Positions 7,422 to 15,931 of a DNA stretch of 64,000 bases are shown piece by piece. The position numbers and the translations under genes are program-made. Each line of letters begins with the position of its first letter. Positions within the stretch are counted from its first letter, which is position 1. Origin of the DNA: Verrucomicrobia subdivision 3 bacterium UBA693 (lineage in GTDB: Bacteria; Verrucomicrobiota; Verrucomicrobiia; Limisphaerales; UBA8199); the NCBI GenBank assembly GCA_002298785.1, contig DBMR01000108.1:60329-124328 (forward strand), written 5' to 3'. Under the pieces are notes generated by a model that saw nothing but the letters and a program-made list of their open reading frames with translations, had not been told where the DNA came from and made no database searches.

Positions 7422-10025
7422 ATGGTTGATATTCGAAACCTCATGTTGGTGGCGCTGCTGGTTTTCGCGGGCGCCTGCGCCCCCGTGCGCCCGGTTCCCA
7501 GTCCCGCTCCGACAGCTCTGAGCCCTGGCGTATTTCCAGGGCGCATGCCAGATGGCTCGGTGCTGCTGCCCAATCAGTGGTATTTGAAACCGGCCGGACG
7601 GCAACTCCAACTGGGCGATTTCCCGGTCAACATTGCGGTGCATCCCAAAGGCCGGTATGTGGCGATTCTGCACAGCGGCAACGGCCCCAACGAAGTGCGC
7701 GTGATCGATCTGGAGACGGAAAAGGAGGTCTTCAAGGCCGCATTGCCGGCGGCATTTTATGGAATCGAGTTCGATGCAGCCGGTGCCAATCTCTATTGCA
7801 GCGGCGGTCCGGACGAAGTGATTCATGCGTATGAGTTCAAATCTGGCAGTCTTGAGAACCATCGCACGATTCGATTGCGTCAGGCTTCCGAGCGCGGCGT
7901 GCCGTCCGGTTTGGCGGTTAACGCCGCCGGCGCCCGAATATTTGCGGCTAATGTCTGGGGCCACCGGGTCACCTCCGCAGCCTCAACCGGTGAGGCACAG
8001 CCGGTGGACATCCTGCTGGGAACCAACCTTGATTCTGGTCGGGTATTTGCGGCAACCACCACCCGGGATGAGGATGAATTCGCCGCTGAAAAGCGGGCGG
8101 AAGCGGCACTGGAGGAAACGCATACTGGCGACACCTTTCCCTACGCCTGCCGGCTGGACGAGAAACGCCGCCGGCTCTACGTGAGTTTATGGGCCAAAGC
8201 GGAGGTGGCGGTGATCGACCTGGAGGGGCAGCGTCCGGTGGCGCTGTGGCGGACTGAGGAGCACCCCTGTGAAATGGTGCTGAACCGGTCGGGCAAATTC
8301 CTGTTTGTCGCCAATGCCAATCGCAACACCGTATCCGTGTTTGATACGGATACGGGTCGCGCCGTGGAAACGATCTGGGCCGCGTTGTTCCCGCATTCTC
8401 CGCCCGGATCGACCCCCACCAGCCTGGCGCTTACCCCGGACGAGAAGACGCTTTTTGTCGCGAATGCGTGCAATAACGTGATCGCGGTTTTTGATGTGTC
8501 CCACCCCGGTCGCAGTCGTTCGCTCGGGTTCATTCCTGCGGGTTGGTACCCCACTTCGGTGCGGGTGACTCCCGATGGTAAACACCTGCTGGTGGCAAAC
8601 GGCAAAGGCTTGATTTCGAGAGCCAATCCGGGCGGGCCGCAGCCCGGATTGCGCCAGCGGCGCGAATCCATCGACCAATACATCGGGCGCCTCTTTAAGG
8701 GCAGCCTGGGCATTATCGATCTGGCCGCACCGCGGGAATTTCCCGCGCAACTCGCCTCCTTCACCGCAGAGGCATACCGGTGCAGTCCGTTGCGCGCTGA
8801 CAACGGCGTTTCGGTTCCCCGCCCGGCGGACAGCCCAATCCCTCTGCGTCCTGGCGATCCCTCACCCCTGCGGTACTGCATTTACGTGGTGAAGGAGAAT
8901 CGCACTTACGATCAGGTTTTGGGGGATATGGTTGGGGGTAATGGTGACCCTTCACTCTGCTTGTTCCCTGAAGAAGTCACTCCCAATCACCATCAGTTGG
9001 CCCGTGAATTCGTCTTGCTGGATAACTTTTACGTTGAAAGCGAGGTTAGCGCCGATGGACATGAATGGACGATGGGTGCTTACGCCACGGATTTTGTCGA
9101 GAAGATGTGGCCACTAAGTTACGGCCACAACGCTTCGGGCAAGTTTCCTTACCCCGCCGAGGGGAATTTTTCTATCGCCTACCCTGCCGGCGGTTACCTG
9201 TGGGATGCAGCCCGGAGGGCAGGGGTGACCTATCGTAGCTATGGCGAATTCGTTGCCAATGGCCGCACCCCCGCCGATCCCGCGCGCAGCCGGGTGAAAA
9301 GCCTTCAGGGTCACTTCGATCCTTATTACCGCGGCTTTGACCTGACCTATCCGGACGTCAAAAGGGCTGAGCGATTTATTTCCGAGCTCCAGCGATTCGA
9401 GAAATCCGGCGATATGCCCCGCCTCCAAATCGTGCGGTTGCCCAATGATCATACTCGGGGAGTCAGCGCGGGTGCGCACACTCCGCGCGCGCTGGTGGGG
9501 GATAACGACTTGGCCCTTGGGCGGTTGGTCGAAGCGGTAAGCCGATCCCGGTTCTGGCCTGAAACGGCCATTTTTGTGGTGGAAGACGACGCCCAAAATG
9601 GTCCGGACCACGTGGATGCTCATCGCACCGTCGCGTTCGTGATCAGTCCTTACACGAAGAGGAAGTTCGTGGATTCGACGCTGTATTCCACCTCCAGCAT
9701 GCTGCGAACGATGGAATTGATCCTGGGCCTGAAGCCCATGACCCAGTTCGACGCTGCCGCGCGTCCCATGTATAATTCGTTCCAGTCGCAGCCGGACCTA
9801 TCCCCGTTCGCCGCTCTGCCGTCGCGCGTGGATCTCGATGAACGGAATACCGCCAGTGCCTGGGGGGCGGACCTGAAATTCGATTTTGCCAGGGAAGATG
9901 CCGCTGATGATTTGCTGCTTAACGAGGTGGTCTGGCGGTCGGTGCGGGGCGCGGATTCGCCCATGCCAGCTCCCGTGCGTGCCGGATTTGTATTTCCCAC
10001 AGTGAACGGCAAAGACGAAGATTAA
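7422..10025 (+). CDS. Lipoprotein with YVTN-type beta-propeller and phosphoesterase domain
   Basis: The 867-residue product has a lipoprotein-type leader ending in AGAC (Cys19). Residues about 60-440 form a YVTN/YncE-like beta-propeller with repeated blades such as GKFLFVANANRNTVSVFD and TLFVANACNNVIAVFDV. From about residue 484 a phosphoesterase domain of the alkaline phosphatase superfamily begins (YVVKENRTYDQVLGDM). Likely metal ligands occur in NDHT (near 674) and EDDAQNGPDHVDAHR (near 720). Related proteins cleave phosphodiesters or phospholipids, and the propeller may bind substrate or a partner. Both strand neighbours are unrelated, so the gene seems to be a single unit. The domain calls are firm. 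The physiological role is open. Confidence 0.88.
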   Translation: MVDIRNLMLVALLVFAGACAPVRPVPSPAPTALSPGVFPGRMPDGSVLLPNQWYLKPAGRQLQLGDFPVNIAVHPKGRYVAILHSGNGPNEVRVIDLETEKEVFKAALPAAFYGIEFDAAGANLYCSGGPDEVIHAYEFKSGSLENHRTIRLRQASERGVPSGLAVNAAGARIFAANVWGHRVTSAASTGEAQPVDILLGTNLDSGRVFAATTTRDEDEFAAEKRAEAALEETHTGDTFPYACRLDEKRRRLYVSLWAKAEVAVIDLEGQRPVALWRTEEHPCEMVLNRSGKFLFVANANRNTVSVFDTDTGRAVETIWAALFPHSPPGSTPTSLALTPDEKTLFVANACNNVIAVFDVSHPGRSRSLGFIPAGWYPTSVRVTPDGKHLLVANGKGLISRANPGGPQPGLRQRRESIDQYIGRLFKGSLGIIDLAAPREFPAQLASFTAEAYRCSPLRADNGVSVPRPADSPIPLRPGDPSPLRYCIYVVKENRTYDQVLGDMVGGNGDPSLCLFPEEVTPNHHQLAREFVLLDNFYVESEVSADGHEWTMGAYATDFVEKMWPLSYGHNASGKFPYPAEGNFSIAYPAGGYLWDAARRAGVTYRSYGEFVANGRTPADPARSRVKSLQGHFDPYYRGFDLTYPDVKRAERFISELQRFEKSGDMPRLQIVRLPNDHTRGVSAGAHTPRALVGDNDLALGRLVEAVSRSRFWPETAIFVVEDDAQNGPDHVDAHRTVAFVISPYTKRKFVDSTLYSTSSMLRTMELILGLKPMTQFDAAARPMYNSFQSQPDLSPFAALPSRVDLDERNTASAWGADLKFDFAREDAADDLLLNEVVWRSVRGADSPMPAPVRAGFVFPTVNGKDED

Positions 10026-10192
10026 GCGTTGGCCGGGTGGGTTCGTCAGTGCCCAAGCACTTGCAGCCCACTCTAAAAGCGAACATTGAGTCGCTTGGAG
10101 TAGGTCGATGGCCCGAGCAAAAAGCGGTTTGGGCCGTCATTTAAGCTTGCCTTTTGGCTTCGCGACCGGAACATTGCACCCCCTAAATATTT

Positions 10193-10906
10193 ATGGATTC
10201 CGACATCGCGCATTCCGATACATTTTGGAAGTTGTGGGCCTGGTTCGAAAAAAACCGCAAGCAAGTGCTTACCGGGATAACGGCTGCCGCGGTGCTGACG
10301 TTAATCATCTGGTTCTTCCTGTGGCGCGCCGAAGAAAAACAGATTGCCGCTTCGCAGGCTCTGGCCCGAATCGTGACGGCACAGATGACCAACCCTGGCG
10401 CTGCGCAGAATCAAGCGGAAGCCCTGCTGAAGATCGCGACCGATTACCCGGGATCATCGGCGGCGGAACGCGCGGTCCTTCTGGCGGCCGGCAATCTCTT
10501 CACGCAAGCTAAATACGAGGATGCCCAGAAACAGTTCGGACGATTTGTCCGTGAGTTTGGCAACAGCCGGCTATTGGGTCAGGCCAAGCTTGGAATCGCT
10601 GCCTGCCTGGATGCCCAAGGCAAAACCAACGAGGCCATCGCAGCATACAAGGATCTGGCCGAGCGGCATCCGAACGAGATCGTCGTACCGCAGGCGAAGT
10701 TCGCCCTGGCTCGGCTTTACGAGGCGCAAAAGCAGCCCGAACAGGCAAAACGTTTGTTCGAAGAAGTTGCCCGTGGCGATGCTTACGGTTCAATTGGCTC
10801 GGAAGCCGGAATGCGCCTGGAAGAAATCAAGCTTAAGTACCCGAACTTGACCCCGACAGCTCCGCTGCCCACGAACGCGGTTCCCACCCGCATCGAGAAG
10901 CAATGA
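10193..10906 (+). CDS. YfgM-like membrane-anchored TPR protein
   Basis: This 237-residue protein has a short cytoplasmic N-terminus, one transmembrane helix at residues about 25-45 (VLTGITAAAVLTLIIWFFLW), and a periplasmic domain of tetratricopeptide-like repeats. The repeats include KYEDAQKQFGRFVREF, KTNEAIAAYKDLAERHP and QPEQAKRLFEEVA. The layout matches YfgM/TPR_21 ancillary proteins, which in Enterobacteria work with the Sec translocon and periplasmic chaperones. The last 25 residues are Pro/Thr-rich. Its stop overlaps the start of the UDP-glucose dehydrogenase gene by four bases (ATGA), so the two are translationally coupled. That pairing is not explained by known YfgM function. Confidence 0.8.
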   Translation: MDSDIAHSDTFWKLWAWFEKNRKQVLTGITAAAVLTLIIWFFLWRAEEKQIAASQALARIVTAQMTNPGAAQNQAEALLKIATDYPGSSAAERAVLLAAGNLFTQAKYEDAQKQFGRFVREFGNSRLLGQAKLGIAACLDAQGKTNEAIAAYKDLAERHPNEIVVPQAKFALARLYEAQKQPEQAKRLFEEVARGDAYGSIGSEAGMRLEEIKLKYPNLTPTAPLPTNAVPTRIEKQ

Positions 10907-12192
10907 GATTGGCGCTCATCGGTACGGGGTATGTTGGGTTGGTGACCGGAGCGTGTTTCGCAGAGGTTGGGCACCACGTTATTTGCGTGGATAATGACCC
11001 GGCGAAGATCAAATTGTTGCAGGAAGGTGGCATCCCGATTTACGAGCCCGGCCTGAAAGAGTTGGTGGAGAGAAATGTTGCTGCCGGGCGCCTGAGTTTC
11101 ACCACGCGCACCGAAGCTGGGGTCCAGGCTTCCGATGTCGTGTTCATCGCCGTACCCACCCCGCCGTTGCCCGACGGTTCGGTGGACTTGAGTTTCATCG
11201 AGAAGGTGGCCCGAGAGATCGCTTCCGCCATGACCAGCTACAAGATCGTGGTGGACAAAAGCACGGTGCCGGTCAAGACCGGGGATAAAGTGGCCGAAAC
11301 CATCAAACGCTACTGCAAAGCCAAAGTGGAGTTTGATGTGGTCAGCAATCCTGAGTTTCTGCGCGAGGGCTTCGCGGTCGAGGATTTGATGCATCCGGAT
11401 CGTGTGGTGATCGGTGTGAAATCTCCGCGCCCGGTGAACACGATGAAGCAGGTCTACGCGCCGTTCAATGCCCCGATCATCGTGACGGACATCAATTCGG
11501 CGGAGTTGATCAAGCATGCCTCCAACAGTTTCCTGGCGCTCAAGATTTCCTACATCAACGCGATCTCCGTGATTTGTGAAGCCACTGGTGCCAACGTGCA
11601 GGAGGTGGCGAATGGGATGGGCATGGACGAGCGCATTGGCCGCCGTTTTTTGGATGCATCCCTCGGGTTCGGCGGCAGTTGTTTTCCCAAGGACCTCAGC
11701 GCCTTCATTAAGATCGCCGAGCAGGTTGGCTACGAGTTCGGCCTGTTGAAGGAAGTGCAAAAGATCAATACGGTCCAGATGGAGCGGTTCGTTAAGAAGA
11801 TCGCCGACACCCTGTGGGTGCTGAAGGACAAAAAGATCGGTGTGCTGGGTCTGGCGTTCAAGCAAAACACGGATGACGTGCGGATGTCACCCGCCATTGA
11901 CCTATGCCAAAGACTGCAGAAAGAGGGTGCCCTCCTGCGTGTGCACGATCCGAAAGCCATGGAAAAAGCCCAGGCCGTCCTGAAAGACGTCACTTACGTG
12001 GGCGACATGAATGCCGTCGCGGATGGCTGCGACGCCCTGGTAGTGGCTACGGAATGGGATGAGTTCAAGAAGTTGGACCTGGCGCGTTGCCGGGAAGCCA
12101 TGACCCACCCCATTTTGTTCGACGGTCGCAATCTTTTCGACCCAGTGGAAATGGAGAAGCTGGGCTTTATCTACAAGAGCATCGGACGCTAG
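10903..12192 (+). CDS. ugd: UDP-glucose 6-dehydrogenase
   Basis: The 429-residue product is a complete UDP-glucose/GDP-mannose dehydrogenase. It carries the N-terminal NAD-binding motif GTGYVGLVTGACFAE, the STVPVKTGD and NPEFLREGFAVEDLMHPDR segments, the lysine/asparagine helix ELIKHASNSFLALKISYINA, and the catalytic cysteine in GFGGSCFPKD (near residue 259). The C-terminal UDP-binding domain contains GLAFKQNTDDVRMSPA. It oxidises UDP-glucose to UDP-glucuronate in two NAD-dependent steps, supplying exopolysaccharide or pentose nucleotide sugars. It overlaps the upstream TPR gene by four bases and sits 17 bp before the MutT-type gene, so the three probably share a transcript. Confidence 0.96.
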   Translation: MRLALIGTGYVGLVTGACFAEVGHHVICVDNDPAKIKLLQEGGIPIYEPGLKELVERNVAAGRLSFTTRTEAGVQASDVVFIAVPTPPLPDGSVDLSFIEKVAREIASAMTSYKIVVDKSTVPVKTGDKVAETIKRYCKAKVEFDVVSNPEFLREGFAVEDLMHPDRVVIGVKSPRPVNTMKQVYAPFNAPIIVTDINSAELIKHASNSFLALKISYINAISVICEATGANVQEVANGMGMDERIGRRFLDASLGFGGSCFPKDLSAFIKIAEQVGYEFGLLKEVQKINTVQMERFVKKIADTLWVLKDKKIGVLGLAFKQNTDDVRMSPAIDLCQRLQKEGALLRVHDPKAMEKAQAVLKDVTYVGDMNAVADGCDALVVATEWDEFKKLDLARCREAMTHPILFDGRNLFDPVEMEKLGFIYKSIGR

Positions 12193-12209
12193 TCTCACAT
12201 TGCGGCACC

Positions 12210-12620
12210 ATGAAAATTGTTGAAGTGGCTGCCGGATTGGTATTTCACCAGGGCCGCTTGCTGATTACCCAGCGCTATCCCGATGCGCACCTGGGCGGTT
12301 TGTGGGAGTTCCCGGGCGGCAAACGGGAAGAGGGCGAGACCTTTGAAGCCTGCTTGGCCCGCGAGTTGGTTGAGGAACTGGGGATGGAGGTCGAGGTCCA
12401 CGAGTTGTTGGAGGAAATCACTCACCATTATCCCGACAAAGCGGTGCTGCTCAGGTTTTACCGTTGTGGTTGGAAACAGCATGAGCCGCGGCCGCTGGGC
12501 TGCCACGCTCTGCAATGGGTGACCCGCGAACAGTTGCGCCAGTATGTTTTTCCTGCTGCCGATGCGCGGCTATTGTCCCGTCTCGAGAACGAACCGGCTA
12601 TCTTCGCTTCCTGTCCGTAA
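12210..12620 (+). CDS. mutT: MutT-type Nudix hydrolase ((deoxy)nucleoside triphosphate pyrophosphohydrolase)
   Basis: The ATG at 12210 gives a 136-residue protein starting MKIVEVAAGLVFHQGRLLI, the usual MutT opening. A start at 12087 would lie inside ugd and is rejected. The Nudix box is complete, running from GGKREEGE through ARELVEELGM with the metal-binding REL-EE core. The segment LGGLWEFPGGK is diagnostic of the 8-oxo-dGTP diphosphatase subgroup. The enzyme is expected to remove oxidised guanine nucleotides from the cytoplasmic pool. It follows ugd by 17 bp on the same strand. Downstream is an 835-bp stretch without a convincing gene. Confidence 0.9.
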   Translation: MKIVEVAAGLVFHQGRLLITQRYPDAHLGGLWEFPGGKREEGETFEACLARELVEELGMEVEVHELLEEITHHYPDKAVLLRFYRCGWKQHEPRPLGCHALQWVTREQLRQYVFPAADARLLSRLENEPAIFASCP

Positions 12621-12871
12621 CCAGGCTACTGAACCGAAGCCAACGGACTTAACTGAGGCGGAGCGTCATCGTGGCCTGGAGTGAACCCACCTTCAAGCTG
12701 GAGCATCGACCAGACAAGAAATGGGCACACCAAGCCGCAAAGACGAGATGATAAATGCGGACTCAGCATTTCTTGGTAGGAATATGGCTGGTGGGGCAGG
12801 GCAACAACTGTCCGGCCCGGACACAGTTTGTCCGGGCAAACAGCCCCTCCACCCCCTTGCCCCCTCGTCAA

Positions 12872-12966
12872 CCCGTCACACCCGTCACAGAGGCCGTAAA
12901 CATTGGTCAGGATTGGGGTCGTACCCGTCACAAAACCCGTCACACGACCCGTCACCTGCCTGTCAC
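12872..12966 (+). repeat. Irregular direct repeats of CCCGTCAC
   Basis: Five exact copies of CCCGTCAC start at 12872, 12881, 12924, 12936 and 12948, and a sixth, altered copy (CCTGTCAC) starts at 12959. Spacing is 9, 43, 12, 12 and 11 bp, so most copies recur about once per helical turn. That is compatible with a multi-site protein-binding region. There are no conserved long spacers or repeats of CRISPR size. The cluster lies about 250 bp downstream of the mutT stop and about 490 bp before the PEP-CTERM gene. Confidence 0.75.
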
Positions 12967-13319
12967 ATCGGGGTGGGAGGTTGAGAGACCAGGGGTGGTC
13001 CAGGGGCGCATTGCCGGAACAGGGCGAGACGACCTTGGGCGCGCCCGGATCTGAAGCCGGAAAGGCGGTGCGAGGCAACGCCTGGAGGTGCGCAAAGGCT
13101 GACGCTGCATCCACCACCGCTCCTGCCGGAGCTACCAAATGCGGGGGCTTCACGCAATAAAGCGTGAGCATCACGCGCTTGGACCCGCGGTCACGAGTGA
13201 AGGTCTGGCTTTGTCAGCGCCCGCTGGTTGGATTTCCACAGCCAGAATGGCTCGGTTTGCTGGGGTTCTGGGCGTTGTTGAGAGATCGCGGATTGAATTG
13301 TGCATCGGGTTTGTGGGTC

Positions 13320-13335
13320 CGGCACGGAATATGCA
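13320..13335 (+). promoter_or_regulatory. Sigma-54-type (-24/-12) promoter candidate for the PEP-CTERM gene
   Basis: The sequence CGGCACGGAATATGCA matches the RpoN consensus TGGCACG-N4-TTGC at the invariant GG (13321-13322) and GC (13333-13334) with exact ten-base spacing, and also at CACG. Transcription would begin near 13346, giving a leader of about 110 bases before the start codon at 13456. PEP-CTERM genes in floc-forming Betaproteobacteria are known to be controlled by RpoN with the PrsK/PrsR two-component system, so the location is meaningful. Confidence 0.6.
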
Positions 13336-13455
13336 TAGTCTTCTGGAAGGCGACCATTGGGTGAGGTTACTTTATAGAAGATGGGAGCGGTGTCGTGCGC
13401 CGATGGTGCGGAGTGCTGAACCTGTCCGCACTTCTATCCAGTGAGGTTTTAGATT

Positions 13456-14130
13456 ATGAAATTCAATTTTGTGCGGTTCGTCTCGGATTCATTTTACCGG
13501 AACCTGATTCTCGCCCTGGCGCTTGCCGGTGGGACAAGCGTCCTAGCCCAAGGCACGTTCACGAGGATCACGTTCGAAGGTCCTCCGGTCCAGCCTCCTG
13601 GTTCAGCTTATTTCGTGCAGCAATACTATGAGGCCGGGGTGTGGTTTAGACCACTGGGCGTTGTTGGGCCGGGCAATGGCTTCGTGCGCGCAAGGGGGGG
13701 GGATCCAGGCTGGCCAGATAATGGCACGGCTTACCTGCTGGCCGGTGCCGGCGATTCGTTGATGTTCAGTATGACGGGCGTCCGGGTGTTCGACCTGGTT
13801 TCGGTGGACCTGGCTGAATTCAGCACGCTCTACGCGTACCCTACTTCGGTGTGGTTTGTCGGGTATAAACCCGATGGTTCGAGCGTGACGACAGTTTTGG
13901 TGACGGACGGCATCATGGACGGTAATGGTCCGCTGGCCGATTTTGAGACCTTTTATCTCGGCGAGGCCTTTCGCGGCGTGGAGCGGGTGGAGATACCAAC
14001 CAACGGCTGGGCGCTCGATAATCTGGTGCTGGCGATTCCGGAGCCGAGTGGCGGAATGTTGCTAGGTCTTGGTATCGTGGCCATGGTGGTTGCGCGTGGG
14101 CGATTTGGGCCTTTAAAGAGGTCACCGTAG
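13456..14130 (+). CDS. PEP-CTERM sorting domain-containing secreted protein
   Basis: The 224-residue protein starts with a signal peptide (hydrophobic LILALALAGG, then TSVLAQG). It ends with a classic PEP-CTERM tripartite tail: the IPEPSG motif near residue 195, a hydrophobic helix (GMLLGLGIVAMVVA) and a basic end (RGRFGPLKR). Such proteins are sorted and probably cleaved by exosortase and delivered to the surface or to an exopolysaccharide matrix. The middle part (residues 30-190) resembles a beta-rich, uncharacterised extracellular domain. No exosortase gene lies in the window. A sigma-54-like promoter sits about 135 bp upstream, and the first hairpin repeat begins 130 bp downstream. Confidence 0.9.
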   Translation: MKFNFVRFVSDSFYRNLILALALAGGTSVLAQGTFTRITFEGPPVQPPGSAYFVQQYYEAGVWFRPLGVVGPGNGFVRARGGDPGWPDNGTAYLLAGAGDSLMFSMTGVRVFDLVSVDLAEFSTLYAYPTSVWFVGYKPDGSSVTTVLVTDGIMDGNGPLADFETFYLGEAFRGVERVEIPTNGWALDNLVLAIPEPSGGMLLGLGIVAMVVARGRFGPLKRSP

Positions 14131-14260
14131 CTTGTGGGATCAGCCGGTTGACGAGTTTTTGGGGTTGGGGAAAAGAGCCAGGCATGCTGCGGCGACGGCG
14201 CTGACTCGGGAGGTGTAAGATCCCAAGGCCCCAGCGATTCATATTGGCGCCCCCGACCGG

Positions 14261-14336
14261 TTTGGTGTCCACCGTTTACGGTGTTTCCGGGCCGGGGACA
14301 CGCTGAAGCGTGGACACCGAACAGGGACCGGATTGC
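14261..14336 (+). repeat. REP-like hairpin repeat, copy 1
   Basis: This 76-bp unit is bounded by an 8-bp inverted repeat, GGTGTCCA (14264-14271) and TGGACACC (14311-14318). It contains two small hairpins, CACCGT-tt-ACGGTG and CACGCT-ga-AGCGTG. Copy 2 follows at 14354 with about 85 percent identity by eye and the same internal hairpins. The architecture resembles REP/BIME or MITE-like dispersed repeats. Confidence 0.8.
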
Positions 14337-14353
14337 GCTCGGTGCTTGCTGGG

Positions 14354-14427
14354 TTTGGTGTCCACCGTTTACGGTGTTTTCGGCCCCTGACACGCTGAAG
14401 CGTGAACCCAAACGGGGACCAGATTGC
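14354..14427 (+). repeat. REP-like hairpin repeat, copy 2
   Basis: A second, 74-bp unit in the same orientation starts 93 bp after the start of copy 1. The left half, including GGTGTCCACCG and the ACGGTG arm, is unchanged, as is the CACGCTGAAGCGTG hairpin. The right outer arm has decayed: GAACCC stands where copy 1 has GGACACC. Both copies end in a shared GGACC-rGATTGC tail. Confidence 0.8.
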
Positions 14428-14680
14428 ATTCGTGGGTAAAGGTTGGAAGGTGTCAGTCCTGCCAATACACGCCCGGAATTCGCGTCGCACCGGCGCACCT
14501 CTTTTTGTAGGAGTCGAAGTAACGAGACTCTGACTAGCCCGGTGGAGCTGGGATGCCGGCCAGTTGCGACTGCGCCGGAAGATCGATCCGCAGAAGCTTG
14601 CCTGGCGGCGCAGGTGTGCGCGCTTTTCCTTGACCCCTCGGCGCGGCTCCGTAGCCTGTGCCGCACAGCCCGGATTTTAT

Positions 14681-15931
14681 ATGGTATCAAAGCTAGCATT
14701 ATTAGGGGGGAAACCCCTGCGCACTCGGCCGTTTCCATCGTGGCCGATTTTTGGGACCGCCGAGGAGAAAGCCTTGCTACGGGTGTTGCATAGCGGGAAG
14801 TGGGGCAGGTTGCAGGGCGACCAGGTCGATAAATTTGAGCAGAGTTTCGCCCGGCAGCATGGGTGTTCCCATGGCGTCGCGGTCGTCAATGGGACGGTAT
14901 CCTTGCGGTTGATCTTGATGGCGGCCGGAATTCAGGCGGAAGACGAGGTGATTGTCCCTCCCTACACGTTCTTGTCTACCGCCACCGCTGTGGTGGAGGC
15001 GAACGCGGTTCCGGTTTTTGCTGACATTGATCTGAACACGTTCAACCTGGATCCCCGCGCGGCGGAGACGGCGATCACCCCCCGGACGCGGGCCATCATC
15101 CCCGTTCACTTCGCGGGACAACCGGCCGACATGACGGCATTCGTGAAATTGGCGCGGCGGCGCAAGCTGATCCTGATTGAAGACGCCGCGCATGCGCATG
15201 GTGCTTCCTGGAACGGCCAACCGGCCGGGTCTCTGGGCGATGTGGCCTCGTTCTCCTTTCAATCCAGCAAGAATTTAACCTGCGGGGAAGGTGGTATCAT
15301 CACGACGAACGACGAGCGCCTCGCGGCGGCTTGCCGATCGATGCACAATTGCGGTCGGGTGCCCGGAGGGATTTGGTATGAGCACCATGTGATCTCCGGG
15401 AATTATCGGCTCGGAGAATTCCAGGGGGCGGTATTGAACTGCCAATTGCAGCGATTGGAGCGGCAGGCGCAAATTCGGGAGCGCAACGGGCGTTACCTCG
15501 CGGCCCGGTTATCCCAAATCCCCGGTCTGCTGGTGCAACAACGTCCGTCTGAGTGTACCCGTCACGCGTATCACCTGTTCATGCTGCGACTGGAAGCGGA
15601 AGCGTTTGGCGTTCCCCGCGCCGCGGTGTTACAGGCCCTAAGGGCGGAAGGTATTCCCTGCTCGGGGGGGTATGGTTTTTCTCTGCCGCAACAACCCCTC
15701 TTTCGCCATCGTGCCTTTGGTCCCTATCTTCCCGGGGCGGGGCGCCGCCTCGATTATGCCAACACCCGATGCCCCAATAGCGATTTGATTTGCCGCGAGC
15801 AGGGCTTCTGGATTGAGCAAAGCGTGATGCTGGGCACTCGCGCGGACATGGACGACATCATTGCCGCTTTTGAGAAAATCCAGGGGCAGCGCGAGGCGCT
15901 CAACCTTTGGGCGCGAAAGGAGAAAGCGTGA
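14681..15931 (+). CDS. DegT/DnrJ/EryC1/StrS-family aminotransferase
   Basis: From the ATG at 14681 the 416-residue product opens with SKLALLGGKPLRTRPFPSWP, the normal start of this family. It is a fold-type I PLP enzyme. It has GTVSLRLILMAAGI near the phosphate-binding region, the D-A-A-H motif in LIEDAAHAHGASW, and the PLP lysine in SFQSSKNLTCGEGG (near residue 200). Members aminate keto-sugars of nucleotide sugars or make related amino-cyclitols, such as 3-amino-5-hydroxybenzoate-type products. The substrate here is unknown. The stop overlaps the GTG start of the EIIC gene by four bases, so the two are translated together, which hints at amino-sugar metabolism. Confidence 0.88.
   Translation: MVSKLALLGGKPLRTRPFPSWPIFGTAEEKALLRVLHSGKWGRLQGDQVDKFEQSFARQHGCSHGVAVVNGTVSLRLILMAAGIQAEDEVIVPPYTFLSTATAVVEANAVPVFADIDLNTFNLDPRAAETAITPRTRAIIPVHFAGQPADMTAFVKLARRRKLILIEDAAHAHGASWNGQPAGSLGDVASFSFQSSKNLTCGEGGIITTNDERLAAACRSMHNCGRVPGGIWYEHHVISGNYRLGEFQGAVLNCQLQRLERQAQIRERNGRYLAARLSQIPGLLVQQRPSECTRHAYHLFMLRLEAEAFGVPRAAVLQALRAEGIPCSGGYGFSLPQQPLFRHRAFGPYLPGAGRRLDYANTRCPNSDLICREQGFWIEQSVMLGTRADMDDIIAAFEKIQGQREALNLWARKEKA

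Larger units (their letters stand above)
12621..13455. other. Gene-poor intergenic region with short direct repeats
   Basis: No reading frame here has credible protein features. The longest, 182 codons on the minus strand at 12626-13174, is rich in Pro, Cys and Gly and has no family motif. The stretch holds a cluster of CCCGTCAC repeats (12872-12966), a set of mutually exclusive 6-bp hairpin arms (TCACGC at 13150 and 13171, GCGTGA at 13162), and a sigma-54-like promoter at 13320. It may include the remains of an older gene or an untranslated RNA, but I see no evidence that decides this. Confidence 0.6.
14131..14680. other. Intergenic region carrying two hairpin-repeat copies
   Basis: This 550-bp gap between the PEP-CTERM gene and the DegT aminotransferase gene contains the two tandem repeat units described separately. 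Open frames across it are arginine-rich and only reflect translated repeat sequence. An in-frame ATG at 14564 would extend the DegT protein by 39 residues with no homology to the family, so that part is treated as non-coding. Confidence 0.55.

Noticed and set aside
12872..12966. CRISPR-like array
   Set aside because: The repeats are only 8 bp with spacers of a few bases, and no cas genes are present.
12626..13174. 182-codon open frame on the minus strand in the gap after mutT
   Set aside because: Cys/Pro/Gly-rich, crosses the short repeat cluster, and no motif or ribosome-binding site supports it. It cannot be fully excluded.
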